The notes: generated by a model not told the origin, from the letters alone. Shown: positions 31,101 through 41,642, counted from the first letter of the stretch. The stretch: DNA of 64,000 nt from Ilyonectria destructans (GCA_020740775.1 JAHEWK010000012.1:1178001-1242000), one strand, 5' to 3'. Translations and numbers: made by a program.

Positions 31101-32847
31101 ATGCCGAGTCGAGGCTGCGGGACTTGTCTCGGTTTGTTACCCCTGCGAATACAAACTCGGACGCAAATCTGACTGACAACGGGTCAATAGATCGCAAGGT
31201 GCTCTGCGATCGTACACTCCCCACATGTCGCCGCTGCGCTTCATCAAGTCGAGACTGCAAGGGATACGATCTACGTCTGTCTTGGCCAAGAGCTGGCGAC
31301 AAGAAACGAGCACTCGTCGGCCCTGGCACGCCAGAGACTAATTCCCTTGGCAACATCGCCAAGCTTCCGTTTGTGAATGCATCATTCTGGGATGTCGAGA
31401 TACACCATGATAGGTTATTTTCGGAATCAAAATACAGGCTTGCCCTTGCTCAGAGGAATTCTCACGCCACCCGGTTACATCGCATGAGACAACTCGCTCA
31501 GCCCGTCTTGAACCCGCCCGTATCGTGGATGCCACCCAATTTGTCGGACCTGGACAAGGATCTGTTGCAGTATTGTGAGCATTACGCGTGTTCTGCCAAC
31601 ATGACCATTAGCTGAACTTATCCATTGCAGTTGTCTCCATCGCATCATTCTCATTGCCGGCGTTTGGCCAAGACGCATCAATAATCCGTCCTGCAATTAT
31701 CCGCATGGCTCTCTCCAGTAGCACGCCCTCTGCCACAGCAGTTTTGAAGTCCGCTCTTGCTCTGGCCTCGCTCTATCGCGATGGGCCACAGAATCGCGCG
31801 GCCCTACTTAAGATCTCTGCACTTCGCGCTCTCTCGACGTCAGCAAATACCAACATCGGATCGGCCGAGTGTATCCAGCATGTAGCTACCGGAATGCTCC
31901 TATGTTCCTTTGAGGTATGTCGCCGAATTTTGTCCTTGGCTCGATCTTGAATCTCATATAATCCTGTAGGTTCAGCAGGCTTCGAAAACCTCAAATCACT
32001 GGCACTGGTACATCTGCGGTTCGAAAGATATCATCAAGACGGCCAAGCTTGAGGATTCTGTTCACAACAGTGATTTCGCGGCTTTGATCAGTTGGGTCCA
32101 TTACTACGACGTGCTGGGCCGGTTCAGCCTCCGATACTGGCAGCGTCGTCATTCTGTTGAAAACATTCTCAGTAACGATGCCCAGTTTCAAGACTTCTCA
32201 CCAACAGTCTGCGAACGCTCGCGGGTATGTCAAGGTATCAAGCGCTTAATTAATATGTTACTTACTTCTGGCAGGCCCCAAATTTACTAGGCGCATCCCA
32301 CCCAATCTTAGACGTGCTCTCGGAAATCTCTGACACCCTCCTGGACCCCTCAGACCCAGAATATCACTCAGATGACTACAGGCAGTATCTAAAAGTTCTC
32401 GAGTGGAGAGTGAGAAATATTCAGATAAATCACTCAGAATTGACATCCAATACAAATGAGGCGGATTCGGCGAAGACAACCAAACTATATCAGCTGGCAG
32501 CCTTACTCTACATCACCCGTACGTCAGAGAACTCTACGGATCATTCAGAGAAGATCATTGAGTGGATCTCAGAGGGATTCACCATCATGTCCCAACTCAA
32601 CACCTGCAAAGCCCCGTTTCCTCTCTTTGCCTTCGGCTGTGAAGCAGGAAATGACGAGATGAGGACCGTCGTCCTCAATCTCATTTCCACAACGGAAAGA
32701 GAAGCACACATACAGAGCTTAGAGCGGGTCAAGTCGATGCTAGAGTTTATTTGGGTCCAAAATGATCTCGTCGATGTCCGTATGGACTATACAGACCAGC
32801 TGAGCAGGATCTTTGGCCTCAGTGATGTTCTACCAGCCATGTTCTAA
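31101..32847 (+). CDS. Zn2Cys6 transcription factor with Fungal_trans_2-like domain
   Basis: Five exons: 31101-31131, 31191-31574, 31631-31914, 31970-32224 and 32275-32847; total 508 residues. Splicing of the 31-nt first exon creates the binuclear zinc cluster: cysteines 6, 9, 16, 23, 26 and 33 (spacing C-x2-C-x6-C-x6-C-x2-C-x6-C), with basic RRC typical of DNA-contacting residues. The remainder has the all-helical regulator region (SALALASLYRDG, HWHWYICGSKDIIK, WVHYYDVLGRFS) of the Fungal_trans_2 kind. It is a nuclear transcription factor, probably pathway-specific. Its divergent placement next to the SDR and transporter suggests it regulates them. Donors GTATGT and GTGAGC are canonical. Confidence 0.9.
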
Positions 32848-33408
32848 GTTCTGGCAATGCAATCTATCATGAGCCAATGACTACCAACGGCTTGCAATGG
32901 CTAGGTTAACTGATCCGACTTGCAACAGTTTTCAATAGCAGGTTGGATCAACTCGGTTCAAGAACGGGCTCTGGGCTCCCCGTAGATGTGCTCCGTACCA
33001 TGGGTACAGAACTAGCGTACACTTGCATAGCTATTATATAGCTTGACCATAGTATAAAGCCACCGATTAAATTTGAAATTATTTAAATTAATTCAACATC
33101 TACTTTTACACAACGTTGTACGATATATGATACATCTACCTATTTCTAATCGATATTTCTATTTAATATTTTAATTATCTTTCTCTGCTTCTTCTGCTTC
33201 ATATTTATTAATACAATGTTTGTCTTTCAGAGATCTTGGAATGACACAAGAAGAGAGCTGTTTATAATAAAAAGAAATTACGAACTAGAGGTACTTAAGG
33301 TACTGTCTCATTTTTAAAAAAGACAGGTACACTAACTACATCTATCACCACCTGCCCGAAAAGGACACCTAGGCTTATTTAGTAGCTCAATAGCTGAATG
33401 GCACCAAG
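32848..33408. other. Intergenic, AT-rich
   Basis: 3' region of the Zn2Cys6 gene, then low-complexity AT-rich DNA around 33,050-33,300. No gene or RNA feature seen. Confidence 0.4.
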
Positions 33409-33756
33409 TTACAATACAAGGACATCCGGTAGATCATCCTCAAGCATGTCTTCCCAATCATCTTCATCGTCATCATCGTCTCCACTGCCACCACTGCCAC
33501 CGCTGCCACCACTGTTACCACCTCCATCATTTGGCTGATCCTCGTCACTACCAAAAACAACCTTGGACGGTTTCTCGTCGGTATCTGGTTTGTTATCGTC
33601 GCCTGACCTCCCAGTTGCCTCAAAACAATCCATCCGTTTAGCCTCTGGGTAGCCTGTCTTTCTGCCGTGGCCCTCTTTCGGGCAGCAGCTTTCTTTTGGT
33701 TCGCAGATGAGGCAGACCCGTTTCCAGATGGCTTCGATGTGTTGACGAACCCCCAC
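33409..33756 (-). pseudogene. Gene fragment with Gly/Ser spacer and acidic tail
   Basis: A minus-strand frame of 115 codons begins at GTG and has no ATG. It reads KESCCPKEGHGRKTGYPEAK, a GGSGGSGGSG spacer and a DDDDDEDDWEDMLEDDLPD end. An overlapping frame supplies a more natural basic start (WGFVNTSKPSGNGSASSANQ). The two look like one coding sequence joined by a frameshift or an unseen intron. No family is recognised. Confidence 0.3.
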
Positions 33757-33998
33757 AAGTTATTCGACTGAGGTTTCGTCTGCCCCTTGGGCTAGCATAC
33801 GCCGGTGAATTGATTACCGGTAAAATAACCTAGTTTTTATTTTTATTTTATTTTATTTTTTAGGCTTTATATGTTAATATATTTAGCCTTTATGACATCT
33901 AGTTAATTGGCAATCGGTTGCAATATTTTTGCCACTCTTCAATTGAGACGTCTCAATGGAGGAGCCTCGCAGTAAGCCCTGCCCACTTAGCCCGCTCG

Positions 33999-34241
33999 CT
34001 AGTTTGGAGGCAGTGTCTCGGAGCCACCCTTCACCAGATCTACCATGGAGAGGGAAGCATTGTTCGCATTCCCAGAAGTGTCGGACCAGGTAAGGATCTC
34101 GTTCGAAAACTCCGGTTCAAGAATAGTAATACCATATATGGTCACATTTCCTTGAGCATCGATAGTCAATTTGTCGGTAGTTTGGCTAATCATGCTGCGC
34201 CTTTGGACGATGGGATGCAGAGCGTGTATGTCCCAGCCCAT
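33999..34241 (-). pseudogene. Fragment paralogous to the 181-aa ORF at 35525
   Basis: Eighty codons from an ATG include DAQGNVTIYGITILEPEFSN and EILTWSDTSGNANNASLSM. The order and spacing match the second half of the 181-aa protein at 35525-36070 (NTVFVNGTALVNVALEKG, ILAWADTNNTINGQLNM). The first half is missing, so this is probably a decayed tandem paralogue. Confidence 0.4.
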
Positions 34242-34390
34242 TGTACTAGGGAAGAGGATTGGAGAGGCCCTTTGTTGGATTTCTCAGTGCTGGGATCCGG
34301 GAACTTGCCCTGGCGGCCCTAATATTGGCTGCAACAGGCTTAACACCGCTCTTCGCCCAAAAGAAGCCCTGGAACTGTGGCCCGAGATAG

Positions 34391-34456
34391 GCGTTTGGGA
34401 CGGCTGCAGACCTGGGGTTGGTGGCCTGGCGAAGGTTGCTGGAAGCTTGGTGAAAG
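34391..34456 (+). repeat. Direct repeat copy 1 (pairs with 35547-35620)
   Basis: Starts GCGTTTGGGACGGCTGCAGA and ends GGAAGCTTGGTGAAAG, nearly identical to 35547-35620 apart from one 8-bp insertion/deletion and a few substitutions. In the second copy it encodes the C-terminal part of the 181-aa protein. The two copies flank the helicase remnant. Confidence 0.8.
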
Positions 34457-34785
34457 TGGTGGTGGTGGCGCTTCCCCTGACTTCGGTCGTTTGCGTGGCA
34501 TGTTGCCTTTGACGTCGGATCAGAGTCTGTCAAGTTGTAAATAGTTGTCGCGGAGGGATCAAGATAAGGTAATGATAAAGGTGAAGCGGTGCAATGCCCC
34601 TACTGTTTTGTCTTTCGTAGTCGTCCTCGTCTTCTCGCCTGGAGTTATGTGGAGGAAACTTGGACCGGTGTCTTTGGGGTGAGCTGCATGTCTGTAGATG
34701 TTTGCGCTTCTGCCTGGCGGGGAATTTGTCTAAACTCGCAAATCTTTCGTCCATTCACCCCAGTTGCCGCCAATTTTGTAGTAGT

Positions 34786-35530
34786 TTATGGAGTAGCAGC
34801 TAACGGTCCCCGAGTTACCCACTCAGGCATCAACAATTTCTCTTTCTTGACCAATGGCCGGATGTTAGAGTCCCGCACCAGGTCGGTCGTATTGATGGTC
34901 AGAAGGTTTATCATACCAGTGAATGGTCGTAGTGTCCTCTGCAGCATCACGGCCTTCATCCAGTGCGCCTGTCCATCATTGCCCACTGCCCGGATGGCCT
35001 TGTCCTTGCCTTTGCCCTTGCTCTTCCCTTTGCCCTTGCTCTTCCCTTTGCCCTTGCTCTTCCCTTTGCCCTTAGCCTTCCGTTTGCCCCTTCCAGCGAG
35101 GACGTCAATGTCGCCGAAAATCACGAGCCCACTCTTCTGACGGGACAGCATCACATTAAGCCGGTTCATGTCCGTCGTAAATCCAGCACCGACTGCCTAT
35201 GTGGTGGCCATGATGATAACCACGATATCTCCCTCCCGACCTTGGAATGAATCGACAGTGGCTGCTTCCTCCATTGACTCAAGCACCGAGTACTCCGAGT
35301 GCTTCTTCCGCGTGCGCTCGATGACGGCTACATTGGCCTTGTACAGCGAGATGATAACCACTTTAGAGGGGTCCGCTTGGGCGGTCTTGAAAAGGCCACA
35401 AGAAAGTCGAGCGCAACCTTGACTTGCCCGAGGTTCATCTTAGAGCTGGTGGCCTTGTCGGTGATGCACCGTGTACCCTCGCAGTGGAGGAAGACGGGCT
35501 CCATGGTACCGGCCGGCGGAGACGTCAAGC
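34786..35530 (-). pseudogene. Superfamily 1 (UPF1/ZNFX1-like) helicase C-terminal remnant
   Basis: On the minus strand the pieces read HCEGTRCITDKATSSKMN, VKVALDFLVAF, then after a frameshift near 35385 VVIISLYKANVAVIERTRKK, AATVDSFQGREGDIVVIIMA, an in-frame TAG, GFTTDMNRLNVMLSRQKSGL and VIFGDIDVLAGRGKRK. These are the second RecA domain with motif V (DSFQGREGD) and motif VI (NRLNVMLSRQ) of UPF1-type RNA/DNA helicases. A KGKGKS repeat tail follows. The ATPase half with the Walker A motif is absent upstream, where the unrelated 181-aa ORF begins. With a frameshift, a stop and half the protein missing, it is a pseudogene. Confidence 0.75.
35009..35070 (-). repeat. 18-bp coding repeat (KGKGKS)
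   Basis: CCTTTGCCCTTGCTCTTC on the plus strand is repeated three times and then degrades. On the minus strand it encodes a lysine-glycine-serine tail attached to the helicase remnant. Confidence 0.8.
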
Positions 35531-36070
35531 CTGGGTGTTTGCTCTAGCGTTTGGGACGGCTGCAGACCCGGGGCTTGGCGGCGCCTGGCCTGGCGAAGGT
35601 TGCTGGAAGCTTGGTGAAAGAGTATTAAACTCTGCCATAAGTCCAGTCATGCCGGCCATGTTGAGCTGACCATTTATGGTGTTGTTGGTGTCCGCCCAAG
35701 CGAGGATACCCTTCTCAAGAGCAACGTTAACGAGGGCAGTGCCATTGACAAAAACGGTATTACTACGAATAACAATACGTGGTCCATCAATGCCCACATC
35801 AATGAGTTTAGTGTTGTAGCAACCCGACCAGATGGCCACCTCGCTGTCGTGAGCGTTCTGCAAAACAGCAACATCACCCAAGGTTGTATTGTACCCTTGT
35901 CCCTGGAGCCAAGTTGTGAGGTCCGCTGGGGTGGCTGGTGTGTCGCTGGGGCCGGAGAGGTACGCTTTATCAAAGCTATTGCTGAGATTTTGATCGCTCA
36001 GAAGGGCTTTCACAAACCGTGCAGCTTCAGTGGCGGGGGTGGTAGCGGGGGTAGGGGAAGATGATGACAT
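35525..36070 (-). CDS. Hypothetical 181-aa protein
   Basis: Single exon from the ATG at 36070; six codons further upstream are open but unlikely. Layout: a Ser/Thr/Pro N-terminus, then a helical block (ARFVKALLSDQNLSNSFDKA, DLTTWLQGQGYNTTLGDVAV), then a beta-rich block (GPRIVIRSNTVFVNGTALVN, GILAWADTNNTINGQLNM), and a Pro-rich tail. The first block superficially resembles Nif11-type leader domains; that is an impression, not a match. There is no signal peptide or membrane helix. The stop falls right where helicase-remnant sequence begins, so the native C-terminus may have been altered. A decayed paralogue lies at 33999. Confidence 0.5.
   Translation of the reverse strand: MSSSSPTPATTPATEAARFVKALLSDQNLSNSFDKAYLSGPSDTPATPADLTTWLQGQGYNTTLGDVAVLQNAHDSEVAIWSGCYNTKLIDVGIDGPRIVIRSNTVFVNGTALVNVALEKGILAWADTNNTINGQLNMAGMTGLMAEFNTLSPSFQQPSPGQAPPSPGSAAVPNARANTQA
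35547..35620 (+). repeat. Direct repeat copy 2 (pairs with 34391-34456)
   Basis: 74-bp partner of 34391-34456, lying in the 3' coding part of the 181-aa ORF on the minus strand (encoding SFQQPSPGQAPPSPGSAAVP). The pair is in direct orientation, 1.1 kb apart. Confidence 0.8.
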
Positions 36071-36681
36071 TTTGCTTGAAAAGCGCAAAGATGCTCGAAT
36101 GAGTTTGATAGATGATTGGGTTTTGCTTGAACTTTCAATATTGAAGTGCTGATAGTAAGAACAGAACTTATTTTCCAGGTGTCTCTTTCCGCCCGTTTTA
36201 TGATGAGATTCTTAGGTCCAAGATGGGTACTGGTTATCGTCTATGTCTCGAAACGACTCAATCGATTCCAGAATAGCCGGCTTGATTCTGTACTTAGTCC
36301 AGATAAGGAAAAGCTTCGTCGCGTTGGGTTTTGTTACTATACTCCAATCTGCAATGATAGTAATATCGACTGGGATGTTACCAGTCACTTATTGACTACT
36401 GCATACTTGCCTACCAGTATTTCAATAGTTAGCCGTTGTCATTCTTACAGCCCGCTGAAATCTGTCAATGTGGCTCACACGGCCCAGGTCTGGAAGCTAA
36501 TAGTGTGCAGAGCTATACGACGAAGGCGAGCAATCGTCAGTCAAAGAGCTGCTAAAACGCGGATAGAGCCGCGATTGAGGCTTTCCATCGTGGGTAAACA
36601 AAATAGGACCTGGACTTTATTTCACCCCTGCATAAAAGCCCTTCAGACTGTCAACGTCCTTACTCCCAGGCTAGGGTCTAT
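36071..36681. other. Intergenic
   Basis: Upstream of the 181-aa ORF and downstream of the DUF6536-type gene. A plus-strand frame of 198 codons (36146-36742) begins at GTG, overlaps the end of the membrane-protein gene and has no recognisable motif, so it is not called. Confidence 0.4.
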
Positions 36682-39168
36682 TCATGCGTACTCAACGTCG
36701 ACCTTCGGTTGCTCAACGTACTCGCTAGAAAATCCGCAATGAGGTAGAACACCTCTACTTAATTCTCCGCCCTGCGTTTGCATCACACCCCATTTCAGAG
36801 GAACCAGGGGCGCCTCCGGCTGAGGAATGCCGTCGGGATGATGGCAAGCCGCTGCAATTGCTAGGCTGCAGCTACTGACAACTGGAATCCCAGCTGGAAG
36901 GTGCAAAAGCCCCGTCACGGCCACGGCAACGGCCATTGTGACTGAAGCACAAATGGACGCAATGATGGCAACGGGTGAATAGCCGCACGTAGTGTAAAGT
37001 GGCTCGTCGGGATCATGTGGTCTCTCAACGGCGACAATGAAAACGCTCTGCGACAACAGCCAATGGACCAAGATTGACATAAGTAGTAGCGGGATGCTCC
37101 AGCGATAAGGGAGTTGCAGAAAGTAGTTCGAGCGCTGCTCGCCCCTGGGGTCCGACGAAACTCGTATTGCCCGTCTCCTATTACCGAAGTCACCCCATTC
37201 CCTGGCAGCGAGCATGCCAGTGAAGAGTCCATTGTATTGAAAGTACAGAACCGAAAAGCACAACTGCGGAAGGTTGGCGATGAGGGCGCTCTGGATGATC
37301 TTCGTATGGGACTCTCTGAATAAGTTTGCAAGGCCTGTTATCAGCGCTGTCTCGGATGGCTTTCCAAAGCCCAATTCCCAGAGGCTAGCGGCGTCATGAG
37401 GACCAGCAACAACCTTGATGCCCCATGCGAGGAAGAAGAGTGCAATGCTTAGTGCGAACAGATACCTAAGCACAAATCAATGGCATGAGCCTTGTTGATT
37501 CCTTTTCCTGAATGAGCCTGTTTGATGGGATCTTACATTAATAGACTTGTGGTCCACCGACAACTGCTCACTGCTGCAGCCCACCGTTTCTTCTTCGGAG
37601 ACCACGTGCGAGGTCCATTCCAGTATTCTTTGTTCGCATTTCTGACCTGATCCGCGGGTATTAAACAAATGTCGCTGGATATGTCTCTAGAATTCTTGGA
37701 TCTGCCGATAAGTGTCAGTGCCATTAATTCTTTACCTTTAAATGCTGATAAGTTGGAGGAATCTTACGTAGGGAAACTGATCGCCCAGCGACGAATGTTC
37801 GCCACTCTTGCCCACCGTCCCTTCGTCAGAGACCACTTGCGAGATCCAGCCTTTTCCTTTTTCTTCTTGCGTCTGACATCATCTACTGATACCAGACAGC
37901 TGTTGCTCGAAGCGGCGTCTGGAGAAGTAAGAAACGACTCAATGGCATCGCCAAGGACAAAGAGTGGTTCCTGCGGTGGGAAAAATGCAGTATATGCAAT
38001 TACGGCCGCCTTGAAACCGTTCGCGATGAGGACGAAGGTTACGAGGGTAGTACTGAAATTGAGTCGGCAAACCTGAGGTACTGGCTTGCTGATGCAGTAC
38101 TTGACTCGATGACCGAATGGTTTCCAGTTGTCCGCATGTGCCTTGACTCCAGACAAAAGACTTCGGCAGGGCGCGTGACAGCTGCTTTCGCCTTTCGGGT
38201 GGGTGCATATCCACTCGTATACCTCGATAGGACATCCTGCCACTTGGTCGCCGTTGAAGTCACTGCTGTATGTGTAATCCGGTATGCCCAACTTGCCCTC
38301 GGGTCCCGTCTCGGTAACCAACAGGAGAGCGCCACGGGATGTTTGAAATGCCGTCGCATAAGCTTCAATGCACTGAAATGCAGTGAGGTTAACCCCGTCG
38401 TTGGATTTCGCGGAATCCCACAGTTGTGCTATCTCCTTTGTTTGGTTGATGGTGGGCCTGACAAGACCATACGTGGTGTTGTGCCCAAAGTTTGGATCAT
38501 CCTCTATTTCTTGAAAAGGGCGAGAGAATATCGAATTTGCACCAGAAGACGCATCCTGGACGCTCCAAATATTGTAATCCACTGAAGTTAGGGACGAAAA
38601 GACGACAGAGTTGTATCTAGGACAGTCAGCTCCGTTCCGTGGTGGCGGCATGGGTTGACAAAGCCTACAGGAGATGCAGCGGCACAGATGAGACCAATAA
38701 CAGAAACCATAGCATGGCTCTAGTCTTTGGTATTTGTCTCAAGTTATGGACGCTAGGGATTCCGATGTCCATCCACTTCTTTTTAGCGTGGGCTCTGTCG
38801 ACATCGGCTCGGGTTGGCGCCGATAAGCACTGCATGCTGTAGTTGCTGGCTGCTAACAAGACGGAGCTGAATATGTTTATAAAGAGGTGGAGCACCACGT
38901 TGACCTTGCTGGCCTTTGAACATGATCCCTGGTAGAGAACCCTGAGACCATTGGCAGCCTCTCCAGTTCCTTTCGGTTGGTTGAGCGACGCTAGAGTGAC
39001 GGAGAGATTCAAGACGAGGACGAAAAGGGAACCGACCACGCCTCCGATGAGGGTGAACTTTCTACCTGGGGGAAGTTTGACTTGGCGGGAAGATATCCTT
39101 TCGATGGTTGGATCGGGATCGTCCACTGGGGCCTGAGGGAGGGGAGACCTGGCGAATTTGGAAAACAT
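36682..39168 (-). CDS. DUF6536-type multi-span membrane protein with duplicated exon
   Basis: Four exons, 39168-38669, 38616-37768, 37701-37537 and 37465-36682, all joined in phase, give 765 residues. Hallmarks of this fungal family: an N-terminal membrane helix after GRKFTLIGGVVGSL, LYQGSCSKASKVNVVLHLFI, SNYSMQCLSAPTRADVDRAH, and C-terminally QLCFSVLYFQYNGLFTGMLA, REWGDFG, QLPYRWSIPLLLMSILVHWL, CGYSPVAI and CHHPDG. Function of the family is unknown. Exon 3 (165 nt) is a diverged duplicate of the 3' end of exon 2: 49 residues align without gaps with about 19 identities, including the W..KxRWA and CRW/RRW positions and the GTAAGAT donor. An in-frame ATG upstream at about 39375 is possible but lies outside conserved sequence. 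Confidence 0.85.
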
Positions 39169-40523
39169 ACTTTCGCGATGGTACAAGAAGTGATGAAGAG
39201 TGAATCTGCAGTGGCTCCTGCATCTGGAATCGGGTTGATTATCGAGGTTCAAACCTTGGACGTTAAGGATTGTACTTACTCGCCACCAAGATATGGTGCC
39301 AGGTGACACGGGCCTTAAGCACCATGTGAAGAGCCTCAGTTTCAAGTCAGTCACGTGTGTCAGCTCTCGTCCCATGGAGATCCATGCGAGGATCGTGTGA
39401 GGAGATTCTGACTGTGAACGTCTAGTGTCACTGCCCTACCCATTTTTTCTGGGTGACACATGCTTACTGTGCTTAACTCTAGCGAGCTTTCTCTTTCTTG
39501 CTCTGGCTAAAGTTTATCACCTTGATTCTATCACATAGCGCTGATGACGACTCGGTCTAGTGACTGTGAGATGTTGTCAAGAACTTATATCCTTGTTGGC
39601 CCCACAACAACTCAGCCTCCGAAGGCTCGCGTAGTATTGGCTGCTTCTGGCTCGAATCTCACCCTAATATGAAGCTAGCCCCCAGTGAGGCTCATCAAGT
39701 CCAAGCCTTGCTAATTTGCACTGCCTTCAAAATCCTGCTGTATAAACTTAGAACGGAAAGATAACCATGTCAATGCGACCACCTCTGTGGGTGGGGGTCT
39801 CCTCAGTGTCCTCGCTGGGGCGCAACTAATAAATTGCTGTGTGGCGTCAACACGAGCGCCCCCATTTTGTTCCCTACATCTTCTCAAGCCTGATCACGAT
39901 TTCTACATATCCAATCAGCAGGGCAAGTTGGCCTTATTTATTGGATCGCGACTGGCCGTCAGGTTGCACGCTCACTATGAGCGGGATGTGTCTTGCCCAT
40001 GTCGCAATTAGGCTGCTCTTTTGAGCTCGCACACACCACTTCTCGTTCTCTGTCGGGCAAAGTGGAGACCTTTCAACACGATACGTGAGTTTGGGATCTG
40101 TGCTATACGTCACTTGATCAGATGGGCGCGGAGGAAGGGTTGGCTGTCGCTGCTTGGTGAGCACACTTCATATCAAGAGCTTGGTTTCATATTTTCTCCA
40201 TAGAGCAGAATATTGGAAATTAAAACCTCAATAAGCAAGGGGATCGTCATTCTCATTAAGTTATCTGCATATCCCGGCGACCATTCCGCAAGTTCACGTT
40301 GATTCAGCCGCACACCGTTCCTTCTCCATTCTTAAACCGCGGACTGTTATGGCAGGAGGTGAAAAATAAGAACACAACGGAGCCCTTTCTAAGACTCATG
40401 TCTTGTTCTGGGAAATTCAGTTCCAATCGATTATGTTCAAAGAAGTCAGTAAATCTAGGAGTATTAGCAAGCACAGGCCTGACGCGACGTACGGGGAACC
40501 TACTGCGAAACCGACTGGGTCGA
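39169..40523. other. Intergenic, 1.35 kb
   Basis: Promoter side of the DUF6536 gene and downstream side of the next minus-strand gene. Short frames only (60-76 codons), none with recognisable content; no RNA gene seen. Confidence 0.4.
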
Positions 40524-41642
40524 CTACTGTTCTTCAGTAGTGTTGGACTGCGACTCTCGGGATCGAGTGCGTTGCTGTGCTCTGAATGCGTTGACGCCCT
40601 GGTACCCAGAAGGTTGGATCAACCTTTGTCGTCGTTCCTGTCTCTCACGGGCGGCAACGGTCAAAGTTGGGAAAGGTCGATTGACTGGTTCGGGTGGGCT
40701 TGCGGAACGGGGCGCTCGGGTACTGCTCGATTGTCGGCGATGAGTCGTTTTCCGGATGCTTGCAACAGGCTTCGTGGTGTTTTTCGAGCCGTAGGTGCCC
40801 AGTTTGTTCTGGTATTGGGCCGACCGAAGCACAGCCTTCCGCAAAAGTCGGTCCTCGTACTTCTCAGCCTGTTTTTCACCACTATCGTCGCAAATCCTGG
40901 TGATGACTGTTTTGATGACCCCCCTGGTGCTCTCCCAAGTCGTGCCAACCAGAGACTGGGCCTTTCGCCCGATCCTCCAGCGCAGGAAGTCCCAAGGGTC
41001 CATGGAGAGTTCGCCACGTTCATGGAGCACACGAAGATCCGACACCTTGCATGCCAGCTTGTACATGGTCTCCTTGTGACAGAGGCCGTCGGGTGGCAGA
41101 TGATGTTTTGAAACAAGCTGGTTTGGATGGTAGGGCGAGCCGGCGCCAAATATCTCGCGAATCTTCCGGTGCTTGCTGACATTGTCCTGGTGAACCTTGT
41201 ACGTTATCGCCAAGGATTTGTCGGTCGGGTTTCGACGACGCCGCTCGTAGAAATCCTTCTTCAGGTCCTCTTCGGTGGACTCTTGCTTCAGAAACTTGTC
41301 GAGAGACTGCCATGAGGATTCCCAGTACAGCCCAGTCTCATCGATCTTGTCGACGGGCGAGCTCCTGAGCGCGACCGGGGTTTTGTACGTCTTTCCGTCG
41401 AGGCTGACCGTATAAACACGGTCCCAGGGCGTTTGGAGCATGTGGTTGACTCCGCGTTCCTCGTCTCTTTCGGGAGGGATGGATGGCGTGGAAGTCGCCG
41501 TGACGCGAGGCTCGGATGGTGTGTCGGCAGGGATGTCACCATATACCTGGAAGTTGTCAGTAAGTATGAGTGAACTGGTCTCTGGGTAGATAAATCTCAC
41601 TGAGAGAATGGGACGGGAGTGCTCGTCGTGGGAGTTATCCAT
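40524..41642 (-). CDS. Hypothetical protein, basic C-terminus
   Basis: 372 residues from the ATG at 41642 if unspliced. The first part includes TPWDRVYTVSLDGKTYKTPV and ETGLYWESSWQSLDKFLKQE; then a charged helical region (EEDLKKDFYERRRRNPTDKS), KAQSLVGTTWESTRGVIKTV, and an Arg/Ser/Pro-rich tail. No family is recognised; basic disordered ends suggest a nuclear or nucleic-acid role, but that is weak. A perfect-looking 54-nt intron (41600-41547; GTGAGA, ACTGAC branch, TTCCAG) sits in frame near the start; removing it would shorten the protein to 354 residues. Confidence 0.6.
   Translation of the reverse strand: MDNSHDEHSRPILSVRFIYPETSSLILTDNFQVYGDIPADTPSEPRVTATSTPSIPPERDEERGVNHMLQTPWDRVYTVSLDGKTYKTPVALRSSPVDKIDETGLYWESSWQSLDKFLKQESTEEDLKKDFYERRRRNPTDKSLAITYKVHQDNVSKHRKIREIFGAGSPYHPNQLVSKHHLPPDGLCHKETMYKLACKVSDLRVLHERGELSMDPWDFLRWRIGRKAQSLVGTTWESTRGVIKTVITRICDDSGEKQAEKYEDRLLRKAVLRSAQYQNKLGTYGSKNTTKPVASIRKTTHRRQSSSTRAPRSASPPEPVNRPFPTLTVAARERQERRQRLIQPSGYQGVNAFRAQQRTRSRESQSNTTEEQ

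Noticed and set aside
30838..31362. 174-codon minus-strand frame over the start of the Zn2Cys6 gene
   Set aside because: Overlaps the zinc cluster exons on the other strand and shows no domain.
35009..35070. Lysine-glycine repeat as a possible antimicrobial or toxin peptide
   Set aside because: It is the in-frame tail of the helicase remnant; no signal peptide or independent start.
36146..36742. 198-codon plus-strand frame
   Set aside because: Begins at GTG, overlaps the conserved end of the DUF6536 gene, no recognisable content.
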